Below, in pieces: positions 1 to 6,411 of a stretch of DNA of 29,277 bases. How positions within the stretch are numbered: position 1 is the first letter of the stretch; each line of letters begins with the position of its first letter. The notes below the pieces were generated by a model, which made no database searches, was not told where the DNA came from, and worked only from the letters and a program-made list of their open reading frames with translations. The position numbers and the translations under genes were made by a program. The DNA is from an uncultured Bacilli bacterium (GTDB lineage Bacteria; Bacillota_I; Bacilli_A; RF39; UBA660), in NCBI GenBank assembly GCA_910578855.1, contig CAJTRV010000013.1:1-29277 (forward strand), given 5' to 3'.

Positions 1-24
1 ATGATTACCACCATCTTTATTATC

Positions 25-30
25 ATTATA
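25..30 (-). promoter_or_regulatory. Extended -10 promoter element near window edge
   Basis: On the minus strand TGATATAAT is a perfect extended -10 box. It lies directly downstream of a terminator hairpin, so it probably serves a minus-strand gene that starts at or beyond the left edge. The target gene is not visible. Confidence 0.4.
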
Positions 31-35
31 TCAAA

Positions 36-71
36 ACAAAAAGACTACTGGTATACTTTACAGTAATCTTT
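36..71 (-). terminator. Intrinsic terminator downstream of the exported-protein gene
   Basis: On the minus strand an 11-bp stem (AAAGATTACTG pairing with CAGTAGTCTTT, one G-T wobble) has a 10-nt loop and is followed by a T-run. It lies about 65 bp after the stop of the exported protein gene and would end that transcript. Confidence 0.7.
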
Positions 72-134
72 GTATACTTTTTCAGCAGTCTCGACGATGT
101 CCCATTCTTTACTATTCATTAAAATAAAATATGA

Positions 135-677
135 TTATTTAACCGCTACTTTATAATCTAAAGATACCGTAACCCGCTTTTGAACGGCCCCTTCTACTTT
201 TGCTGTATTATCATATTCAGCTGAAACGGTAAAAGCAACTTTACTACCACTTGGAATAACTGCTCCTTCTGATAATCCCTCTACTACATATTTCACCGCA
301 TTGGCAGCATCAGCTTTATTCCCACTAACATCGGAACTAGTTTGTTCTTTAACATTAATATTACGAACTACTGCATCCGCTGATCCTTGATTATATGCCT
401 CAATAGTATAGAGAATTTTATCTCCGGTCTGAATTAAATTCACATCAAACGTAACTGTTTTCGCATCGGTGGCAATACTTGTTCCAAGATCAATGGCCAA
501 ATTATCTTGAAGCTGGTGTGCTTTAACACTTGTAAATACAACATTTAAGCTAGCATTCCCATCAGCTACACCAAGGTTACTCTTAGTCTCACTAATATAT
601 GCATACCCAACTCCCATAAATAATACACTAGCACAAACTACGCTGATGATCATATTTTTTATTGTTCGTCTCCTCAT
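135..677 (-). CDS. Small exported protein of unknown function
   Basis: A 180-aa protein. Residues 1-7 are basic (MRRRTIK) and about 8-28 are hydrophobic, ending near GYAYISET. That is a signal peptide or N-terminal anchor resembling the signal regions of SipW-processed proteins such as TasA. The rest is rich in beta-forming residues with V/T/S alternation and has no cysteine, so an extracellular beta-sandwich is likely. No catalytic motif is visible. The start is set by a strong ribosome site (AAGGAGGG) just upstream. It has its own promoter and terminator, so it is monocistronic. It lies downstream of and co-oriented with the carboxypeptidase remnant but is separated from it by a terminator. 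The function is not recognised; a TasA/camelysin-like surface role is a guess from the signal region alone. Confidence 0.8.
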   Translation of the reverse strand: MRRRTIKNMIISVVCASVLFMGVGYAYISETKSNLGVADGNASLNVVFTSVKAHQLQDNLAIDLGTSIATDAKTVTFDVNLIQTGDKILYTIEAYNQGSADAVVRNINVKEQTSSDVSGNKADAANAVKYVVEGLSEGAVIPSGSKVAFTVSAEYDNTAKVEGAVQKRVTVSLDYKVAVK

Positions 678-707
678 AATACCCTCCTTATCATCATTAC
701 TATTGGC

Positions 708-736
708 AGTATATCAAAAAATATCCAAAAAAGCAA
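708..736 (-). promoter_or_regulatory. Sigma-A promoter of the exported protein
   Basis: Minus strand TTGCTT, 17-bp spacer, TATACT, with TGA before the -10 (extended -10). It sits 31 bp upstream of the start codon. Confidence 0.6.
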
Positions 737-777
737 ATGATTGAACCATTTTATTACCTATATTATATTACAATATC

Positions 778-810
778 AAAAAAGATTACTGTATCATGAC
801 AATAATCTTT
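778..810 (-). terminator. Intrinsic terminator of the interrupted carboxypeptidase gene
   Basis: A 12-bp stem (one wobble) with a 6-nt loop CATGAT spans 781-810, and the minus-strand transcript then runs into six T. It lies 7 bp after the stop of the 3' half of the carboxypeptidase gene, so the native transcript end is intact. Confidence 0.8.
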
Positions 811-816
811 CTAATG

Positions 817-1362
817 TTAAAATCCAATGGTTCCACTTATCATATCTTTTAGCTGGTTCCAAAATAATTCTAGATAATTCGCTTTCTCAACATCACTACT
901 TACCGTAACATCGATATCACGTATTTTTTTACCATCGATTAAAAGAGTCATTTTTCCTACTACATCACCTTTTTTAATAGGAGCTTCAATTGATTCAATA
1001 GATACCTCATACGTTGCTTTTTTGTCTTTCTCGATCTTCTTATTCAAAATCGTGGCTTCTTCCATTGGAATCAAAGTCGCATATTTATCTTTTCCTTTTC
1101 GTACCTTAGTTTTTCCAATATTACTATTATCTTTTAACAACGTTTGTACTTTATAGTTAGCAAACGCATAATCCAACATCTCTGTCGTTTCTTTATTACG
1201 CGTCTTACTATCTGGTTCTCCCATGACAACTGTTAAAATACGCATTCCGTCTTTTTTAGCTGTAGCCGTTAAACAATAACCAGCCGTTTCTGTATACCCT
1301 GTTTTTAGGCCATCAACACCATCATAAAAACGAACAAGTTTAATTGTATGTGAATAAAGCAT
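817..1362 (-). pseudogene. dacF: D-Ala-D-Ala carboxypeptidase (DacF/PBP5 type), 3' fragment
   Basis: This is the C-terminal part of a serine-type D-Ala-D-Ala carboxypeptidase (S11 family), which trims peptidoglycan stem peptides outside the membrane. The first 8 residues of the open frame (MLYSHTIK, from 1362 to 1339) come from the inserted element except for the shared Lys codon. Host sequence starts at LVRFYDGVDGLKTG and carries the KTG box (Lys about 232 in the rebuilt protein). It is followed by the family's C-terminal beta domain. No signal peptide, SxxK or SxN motif remains, and the ATG at 1362 has no ribosome site, so this half is probably not made and would be inactive. Joined to the fragment ending at Lys220 (5694-5696), it gives a frame of about 393 aa, close to the usual family length. 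The stop at 817 and the terminator after it are intact. Confidence 0.9.
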
Positions 1363-1364
1363 AA
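1315..1364. other. attL attachment site
   Basis: The left junction has host carboxypeptidase sequence up to 1338, core TTTA at 1339-1342, then the element arm. The arm AATAAAGCATAA (1353-1364) is the exact reverse complement of the arm at the right end (5672-5683), and each arm lies 10 bp from its core. That is the layout expected of one half of a large serine recombinase attP. Confidence 0.85.
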
Positions 1365-1469
1365 TATGTTTGGAAAATACCGACTTATATACATAAGATA
1401 AAAGTATATGATTTAAAAATGATTGTAAATCTTATAACTATTCCAAGTCACATAACCTTTATCCTTGCA

Positions 1470-1488
1470 AATTTTGTAATACAAAATT
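1470..1488. repeat. 19-bp perfect palindrome upstream of the recombinase
   Basis: AATTTTGTA, one A, then TACAAAATT: a perfect inverted repeat with 9-bp arms in the 285 bp between the left end and the recombinase start. It could be an operator for recombinase expression. There is no T-run, so it is not a terminator. The function is inferred only from its position and symmetry. Confidence 0.4.
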
Positions 1489-1627
1489 GAACACCTTAAA
1501 ACATAAGATTAAATTAGATAGAGTCATAAGGACTATTTCCACAAAACCATATTGATTACTTTGTTCGTTATTATGACTACTATCAACTATAGTTTTATGT
1601 TTCAAAATAAATAAGGGAAGTGAATAT

Positions 1628-3070
1628 ATGACTGATACTAAAGAGAATATAAAAACAGCTGTTTATCTTCGCGTATCAACCGAAGACCAGGCCAAAGAGG
1701 GGTTTTCAATTGCTGCTCAAAAAGAAAAACTTACAAAGTATGTTGAAGTGAATGATTGGGAATTATATGATTATTTCATAGATGATGGTATCAGTGGGAA
1801 AAATATTAAAGATAGACCAGAACTAACAAGATTAATTGACCTTGTAAAAAAGAAAAAATTTAACAATGTCCTTGTATATAAGCTCGATCGATTAACAAGA
1901 TCTGTGAAAGATCTAATTAATTTAATCGAATTATTTGAGACGTTTGATTGTAGCTTTTCTTCAGTTACTGAAAAATTGGATACTAGTAATGCAGTTGGAA
2001 GAATGTTTATTAAAATTATCGGAATATTCGCCGAATTTGAAAGAGAAAATTTAGCGGAACGTGTAAGTTTTGGTTATGAAGAAAAAACAAGACAAGGCAA
2101 CTATACAAATACGAATGGTGTTTATGGATATGATTACATTGTTGGGAAAGGTAATTTAGTTATTAATGAAAAAGAAGCGGAAATAGTAAAGAAAACTTAT
2201 GAAGATTACTTAAATGGCAAAGCAATGATTAGCATAGCCAAAGATTATAACTTAAGAAAAGTTCCTACTAAACGAGGTGGCGATTGGTCACAATCTACGA
2301 TTCAATCGATTCTTACGAATGAGACTTATCTTGGTAAAGTTCGTTATGGTGTTAATAAAAAGATTAAAAATAAAGCCTTCATTGTAGAAAGTAACCACGA
2401 GCCAATTATTGATGAATATACATTTAAGAAAGTACAAAATATGATTAAGAAAAGAAAACACTTTAATGTCAAGAAGTTTCCAAGTGAAAATGCTTACTTT
2501 GGTTTTGTATTGAAATGTTCGCATTGTGGAGCAAGATTCCATGCCAAACAACAGCGCCAGAATGGTAAATTATATGTAACTTATTATTGTAATAACAAAC
2601 AAACTGCTAGGTGTAAATGTCGTGGTATTTCCCATATCAAAGTTTTAACTGCCTTCGAAGATTATATTAAAGGGATAAAGATAAGTTGTGATATTGAGTT
2701 TAACAACGATCATAAGAAAGATAGAAAACTTAATAAACTCAATAAAGAATTATCGACGATTGAACATAAAAGAAAACGAATACAAAAATTATTTATCGAT
2801 GAGGAAATAAATACGAATGATTATAAGGATTTAATACAAGATATTCAAACCCAAAAAGAGTTTATCACCAACTCTATCAATAGCCTAAACGAAGATCAAA
2901 AATCAGTAGTAGATTATAAAACAATTAAACACCTTCTGTGCGACATTAAACTTAACTGGGAACATTTAGACACCTCACAAAGAAATGCATTCATCCATCA
3001 ATTTATTGATAGTATCGTCCTTGATGTAAATAATGGTAATCCCATAATAAAAGAACTTAACTTTTGCTAG
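1628..3070 (+). CDS. Large serine recombinase (site-specific integrase)
   Basis: A 480-aa protein that cuts and rejoins DNA at att sites through a serine nucleophile. The order is: catalytic resolvase domain about 8-150 with YLRVSTEDQ (nucleophile Ser17) and the DR-L-R-type segment KLDRLTRS; Recombinase domain about 165-270; zinc ribbon about 297-336 with CSHCG and two later cysteine positions (YYC, RCKC); and a Lys/Glu-rich coiled coil about 360-425, the region known to control integration versus excision in this family. The length is normal for large serine integrases and no motif is broken. The start follows AAGGGAAGTG. The gene reads inward from the left end, as expected for an integrase next to attP. 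Its 3' end overlaps the convergent phosphorylase gene by 14 bp. No accessory recombination directionality factor is recognised; the small ORFs in the element are the only candidates. Confidence 0.95.
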   Translation: MTDTKENIKTAVYLRVSTEDQAKEGFSIAAQKEKLTKYVEVNDWELYDYFIDDGISGKNIKDRPELTRLIDLVKKKKFNNVLVYKLDRLTRSVKDLINLIELFETFDCSFSSVTEKLDTSNAVGRMFIKIIGIFAEFERENLAERVSFGYEEKTRQGNYTNTNGVYGYDYIVGKGNLVINEKEAEIVKKTYEDYLNGKAMISIAKDYNLRKVPTKRGGDWSQSTIQSILTNETYLGKVRYGVNKKIKNKAFIVESNHEPIIDEYTFKKVQNMIKKRKHFNVKKFPSENAYFGFVLKCSHCGARFHAKQQRQNGKLYVTYYCNNKQTARCKCRGISHIKVLTAFEDYIKGIKISCDIEFNNDHKKDRKLNKLNKELSTIEHKRKRIQKLFIDEEINTNDYKDLIQDIQTQKEFITNSINSLNEDQKSVVDYKTIKHLLCDIKLNWEHLDTSQRNAFIHQFIDSIVLDVNNGNPIIKELNFC

Positions 3071-3842
3071 TTAGTTCTTTTTCTATGCTATTAGCAAGTT
3101 CTAATGCGAATAATACAATTTTTTCTTTTTCATTTAAATTAGCATCATTACCTAAACTTCTTTTATCCCAATTTGTAGAATCGAGATTATCTGCTGCATA
3201 AAAGAATTGAAAAAAATCTTTATTTCTAAATTTTGCGACAGCTGCCATAGCAGAACATTCCATATCTACACATACACACCCCTGCTCTTTTCTTTTCTGC
3301 ATTTTATCCTTTGTTTCGCGATAAGGAGCATCCGTAGTCCATACTTTACCTTTTATATGTGAATAATTATGTTCTTGTAATATTCTTTCAAATATATCAA
3401 CATACTTTTCATTTACAGATACTTCTTCACTTTCTTCCAAATAATGATAACTTGTTCCTTCATCTCTTATTGCCCTTGTGGGGATTATAATTGAACAATC
3501 TCCAATATCTTTATCCAATACTCCACAAGTTCCAAACATAATCAATTTTTCAAGCCCCATAGCCATTACTTCTTCGTAACTAACAACACAAGCAGATGCC
3601 CCTACCCTAGACATAAAAAATGCTATTTTGGTACCTTTGTATTCTATTTCATAAACTGGAACCTTACCATTCGCATTACTGATTCGTGCTATCTCTTTCG
3701 GATTATACAACGCTACATACTTATCTATTAATTTTTTAGAAAAACAAGTAACACCTATTTTAGGAAAATTGTCTACTTTTTTCTCTAATTCATAAGGATT
3801 CAAAATTGCAATTTTTTCTTTATCAAAATCTTGTAATATCAT
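3057..3842 (-). CDS. Nucleoside phosphorylase (PNP/UDP superfamily)
   Basis: A 261-aa cytoplasmic protein of the nucleoside phosphorylase superfamily (PF01048 fold), which cleaves the N-glycosidic bond of nucleosides. Visible features are the glycine-rich segment MFGTCGVLDKDIGD with IIIPTRAIRDEGTS (about 103-128), the ribose-binding signature VDMECSAMAA (about 193-202; compare VEMEAAG in E. coli PNP), and ADNLDSTNWDKR (about 217-228), whose Asp is in the place of the family's catalytic Asp. It has no signal peptide or membrane segment. The ribosome site AGAGGTG precedes the start. It is the last minus-strand gene in the element and meets the recombinase tail to tail. Substrate choice cannot be read from the sequence. 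A housekeeping salvage enzyme carried as cargo is the simplest reading. Nucleotide-degrading defence effectors also use this fold, but nothing here shows such a partner. Confidence 0.85.
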   Translation of the reverse strand: MILQDFDKEKIAILNPYELEKKVDNFPKIGVTCFSKKLIDKYVALYNPKEIARISNANGKVPVYEIEYKGTKIAFFMSRVGASACVVSYEEVMAMGLEKLIMFGTCGVLDKDIGDCSIIIPTRAIRDEGTSYHYLEESEEVSVNEKYVDIFERILQEHNYSHIKGKVWTTDAPYRETKDKMQKRKEQGCVCVDMECSAMAAVAKFRNKDFFQFFYAADNLDSTNWDKRSLGNDANLNEKEKIVLFALELANSIEKELTSKS

Positions 3843-3887
3843 GTATTAACACCTCTTGTATTAATCATATCATAAAAAAAAGAAAAC

Positions 3888-3986
3888 TTAACCTTGTTTG
3901 ATTAATTTCTCTTCTTTCATTATTTTTGGTATTGATGTTTCCATAAAAAATGCTACCATAGCGTTTTGAGTTTCTACACTAATCAT
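3888..3986 (-). CDS. 32-aa ORF inside the element
   Basis: A 32-aa frame (MISVETQNAM...KLIKQG) with an AGGTG ribosome site at proper spacing, between the zinc-ribbon relic and the phosphorylase. It has a helical, Lys/Glu-rich C-terminal half. It recalls the very short helical ORFs that often travel with serine recombinases in Bacillota. It could be a genuine micro-protein, a shortened remnant, or a candidate directionality factor. No family is assigned. Confidence 0.4.
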   Translation of the reverse strand: MISVETQNAMVAFFMETSIPKIMKEEKLIKQG

Positions 3987-4078
3987 GATTAATCACCTAA
4001 TTAAATATATGTGATATCCGTATTTTAAATTCCTATTTAACTATAAATCACATTCATCATTCTGAAAGTGTAAAATTT

Positions 4079-4294
4079 TTATATCCCCTCAATCACACGA
4101 GCAACATCACCGCCACATTTGGCACATTTACCTCGTAAAATTATTCCACCTTTATTACTATAAATTTTATATTCTATTATTTTTGTACACTTACAAGTAT
4201 TACACCATACATTATTTAAAATTTTATCTTAAAATTCTTTTTCAATACTGTCCCATTTTTCTTTAGGAGTTAATTCTTTATTCGTTATTATCAA
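4079..4294 (-). pseudogene. Small zinc-ribbon protein gene with an internal stop
   Basis: One continuous frame of about 70 codons begins at a TTG inside the end of the RhuM gene. It reads NKELTPKEKWDSIEKEF, hits TAA at 4229-4231, then continues in the same frame as DKILNNVWCNTCKC and KCAKCGGDVARVIEGI to a second stop. The two CxxC pairs form a typical zinc ribbon. Both halves look coding, and the second has no usable start codon. The simplest reading is therefore a roughly 70-aa zinc-ribbon gene inactivated by one nonsense change, formerly coupled to the RhuM gene by a 17-nt overlap. The TTG start is a guess. The function is unknown. Confidence 0.6.
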
Positions 4295-5300
4295 TTCCTT
4301 TCAGGTATTTTTCTAGTTCTTCATCAAAATTGGATACATATTCCTTATCTTGTTTTATTCTAAACTTATCATATTCTTCATCAGCTTTTTTAATTGCCAA
4401 TTCATGAGAAATAGAACCAGCTGTTTGAAGTATCTTATTATCAGTCAATTCTAAAAATTTATTGGTAATTTTTAACCACTCATCCATTGTAAGGATTTCC
4501 TCATTAAGTGCAGCGAGTTCCGCTCTATCAATAAACATATTAACTAGTAGAGTTAATCGATTCATTTCCTTTTCATTTAAATAATTTTTAGCAACATGAG
4601 TATCACTTCTCATTACTTTTTTATCAGGTGCCCCCTTCCAAGTAGTAAGACCCATGAATGGCTTTTCACTATCAGCACGATTATAAATTATTTCAGCTGC
4701 AGTTTCGCCTGTTACAGCAAAATGTAATTTATTTTGAACAATCTTATAAAATACTTTTGTTTCTTCGCTAGTTTTATCATAGTCAGCACTACAAGTTTCA
4801 AATATGTCAGCAATTTTTTGGTATGCTCTTCTTTCACTTGTACGAATATCTCTAATTCGTTCTAATAATTCATCAAAGTAATCTTTACCAAACTTTTTAC
4901 CATTCTTAAGCAAATCATCATTCAATACAAAACCTTTTGTAATATACTCGTTTAATGTATTGGTTGCCCATATTCTAAATTTTGTTGCTTCTTTTGAATT
5001 AACACGATAACCAACTGCTATTATTGCATCTAGACTATAAAACTTAGTATTATAATTTTTACCATCATTAGCAGTATGTGCAATTTTTGCACATACTGAA
5101 TCCTCATTTAATTCGTCAGTTTCGAAGATGTTTTTTAAATGTTTAGATATAACAGATCTATCTACACCAAATAGTTCAGCAATAGTTGTTTGATTAAGCC
5201 AAAAAGTACCGTCATTATAAATAACATTAATCATAATATTTTTAATATCATCTTGATATAATACTATTTTATCTTGTTTTAATTTTTCCATTTTGTTCAT
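4278..5300 (-). CDS. RhuM-family protein (Virulence_RhuM)
   Basis: A 340-aa cytoplasmic protein of the RhuM family, named after a Salmonella pathogenicity island 3 gene and common on mobile DNA; its molecular role is not established. Residues about 26-60 (GTFWLNQTTIAELFGVDRSVISKHL) look like a winged-helix or antirepressor-type DNA-binding segment. The conserved blocks KFYSLDAIIAVGYRVNSKEATKFRIWAT (about 86-113) and YITKGFVLNDDLL (about 119-131) follow, then a long helical C-terminal region. The start follows AAGGTGGTG. It is the first gene of the minus-strand cargo row, and its end overlaps the zinc-ribbon relic. A regulatory or toxin-like role is possible, but no second component such as Fic is present. 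Confidence 0.9.
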   Translation of the reverse strand: MNKMEKLKQDKIVLYQDDIKNIMINVIYNDGTFWLNQTTIAELFGVDRSVISKHLKNIFETDELNEDSVCAKIAHTANDGKNYNTKFYSLDAIIAVGYRVNSKEATKFRIWATNTLNEYITKGFVLNDDLLKNGKKFGKDYFDELLERIRDIRTSERRAYQKIADIFETCSADYDKTSEETKVFYKIVQNKLHFAVTGETAAEIIYNRADSEKPFMGLTTWKGAPDKKVMRSDTHVAKNYLNEKEMNRLTLLVNMFIDRAELAALNEEILTMDEWLKITNKFLELTDNKILQTAGSISHELAIKKADEEYDKFRIKQDKEYVSNFDEELEKYLKGIDNNE

Positions 5301-5338
5301 TTATTTCACCACCTTAATTAGGTTTTTTCTACAAATAT

Positions 5339-5367
5339 ATTATACTATATTTCTTGTCCTTTTCCTA
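5339..5367 (-). promoter_or_regulatory. Candidate promoter of the RhuM gene
   Basis: Minus strand TATAAT (5339-5344), 39 bp upstream of the RhuM start. The hexamer 17 bp upstream, TAGGAA, is a poor -35. It would drive the RhuM to phosphorylase row. Confidence 0.4.
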
Positions 5368-5374
5368 CCACATG

Positions 5375-5402
5375 AAAAAAAGATTATTCAATTTTATAAT
5401 CT
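5375..5402 (-). terminator. Intrinsic terminator insulating the element's right end
   Basis: Minus strand stem AGATTAT/ATAATCT (7 bp) with an 8-nt loop, followed by a run of seven T. It would stop transcription entering the element from the upstream carboxypeptidase promoter before it reaches the RhuM gene. Confidence 0.7.
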
Positions 5403-5489
5403 CCTATTTATTATCTTTATATAGTTTGTTAAAATGTGCTTGTTTCCCAAAATATTCCAATTAACTAGCATAATAATAATCATTTACTT

Positions 5490-5589
5490 TATATCATTTA
5501 ACCCTTTCTGACAGCCTTAGTCACACTTTTTTTATCGCATATTCACATAATCTCTTTCTATATCTCATTTCTTCTGTTATAAACTTCAT
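5490..5589 (-). pseudogene. Transposase N-terminal stub (helix-turn-helix), frameshifted
   Basis: A 22-aa frame (5521-5589) reads MKFITEEMRYRKRLCEYAIKKV and stops. Shifting one frame at the A-run continues it as VTKAVRKG. Together these resemble the first residues of widespread helix-turn-helix/DDE transposases that begin like MKYLTEEMRYRQRLCEYALKHGVTKAARRY (from memory of the family). Everything after this is gone, and a terminator lies about 90 bp downstream. It is read as a decayed insertion-sequence remnant caught between the RhuM gene and attR. Confidence 0.5.
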
Positions 5590-5671
5590 AGATACCACTC
5601 TTTCGTATAATTTTGTCTGTTCAACTCAATTATACCAAAAATCCCATATTATAAAGCTTCTTGCAATTATT

Positions 5672-5720
5672 TTATGCTTTATTACGACGCGACTTTATTA
5701 GTATTAACAAGCCAAATTTT
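5672..5720. other. attR attachment site
   Basis: The right junction has element arm TTATGCTTTATT (5672-5683), a 10-bp spacer, core TTTA (5694-5697), then host carboxypeptidase sequence. The spacer encodes the foreign tail Val-Ala-Ser and the stop that ends the 5' gene fragment. Confidence 0.85.
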
Positions 5721-6353
5721 TCGATCTGTATCTTCCCTTAGATAATCTTCATAAATAGAACTATATTCTAAGATTTTTTTATGACGAACCAGTTCTCGAC
5801 CAATCAAGCCCATGTCACGAGCCGAAGAATAATGATTGGCAGCATCCAAACCATGTGGGTTTTTAAAATTCGTATTCTTTAACCCCAATTCTTTGGCGCG
5901 AGCATTCATTTTATTGACAAACTCAGCTTCACTACCAGCAATCTTTTCAGCCAAAGCAACAACTGCATCATTGGCACTAGCAATAGCGATTCCTCTTAGC
6001 ATATCATCAACACTCATTTTTTCACCAGTCTCAAGTAAAATCTGACTTCCACCCATTCCTGATGCATGCTCGCTTACTGTTACCATATCATTTAAATGAA
6101 TCACGTCTTGTTCAATTGCTTCCATAATCAATAATAAACTCATCATTTTTGTCATCGATGCTGGCGCTAATTTTTCATCAGCATTTCGTTCATACAGTAT
6201 CTTCCCTGTACTAACTTCCATCATAACCACACTCTTAGCACTCTCCGCTAAATTCGTATTCGTTCCATTGACAGGCAGAGCCATATCCGCATGCACAACC
6301 ATCATTGGTATACATAGTAATATTGTCAATCCTATTATTAATCCTTTTTTCAT
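5682..6353 (-). pseudogene. dacF: D-Ala-D-Ala carboxypeptidase (DacF/PBP5 type), 5' fragment
   Basis: The N-terminal part of the S11 carboxypeptidase. It has a signal peptide (residues 1-22, MKKGLIIGLTILLCIPMMVV then HA), the catalytic SxxK box SMTK (Ser66, Lys69) and the SxN box SAND (Ser126, Asn128). Host sequence ends at Lys220 in WLVNTNK. The following VAS and stop are read from the element. Without the KTG box, which closes the active site in this fold, the 223-aa product should be inactive, although it could still be secreted. The start is supported by AGAGGTGG. An uninterrupted enzyme exists in the cell only if the element excises. I chose the DacF name because the junction region resembles Bacillus DacF; DacA is the alternative. 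Confidence 0.9.
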
Positions 6354-6411
6354 AATCCACCTCTATTAAACATTATGTTTGTTTATTAAAATTATACAAA
6401 AAAGTAGGACC

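Larger units (their letters stand above)
1339..5697 (+). mobile_element. 4.36-kb large-serine-recombinase element inserted in dacF
   Basis: The element spans from the left TTTA core (1339-1342) to the right TTTA core (5694-5697). One unit is 4,355 bp. It interrupts a carboxypeptidase gene exactly, and deleting one unit restores the reading frame (N-T-N-K then L-V-R-F-Y). Inside are a large serine recombinase next to the left end, a nucleoside phosphorylase, a 32-aa ORF, a zinc-ribbon gene with an internal stop, a RhuM protein and a transposase stub. There are no replication, relaxase, conjugation or phage structural genes, so it is a minimal integrative element that would need help to move between cells. 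The host-element junctions are seen directly; excision is inferred from the intact recombinase and intact sites. Confidence 0.9.

Noticed and set aside
45..119. A 24-aa minus-strand ORF (MNSKEWDIVETAEKVY...) after the exported protein.
   Set aside because: It has no ribosome binding site, and its last codons lie inside the terminator hairpin at 36-71.
2288..2551. Minus-strand 87-aa frame within the recombinase gene, and similar frames opposite other genes.
   Set aside because: They are antisense to clear conserved genes, have no ribosome sites, and their composition follows from the AT-rich complement.
3057..5300. Calling the phosphorylase and RhuM pair a phage defence system.
   Set aside because: No partner genes of any known phosphorylase-effector system are present, and both families have non-defence members; only a hypothesis is justified.
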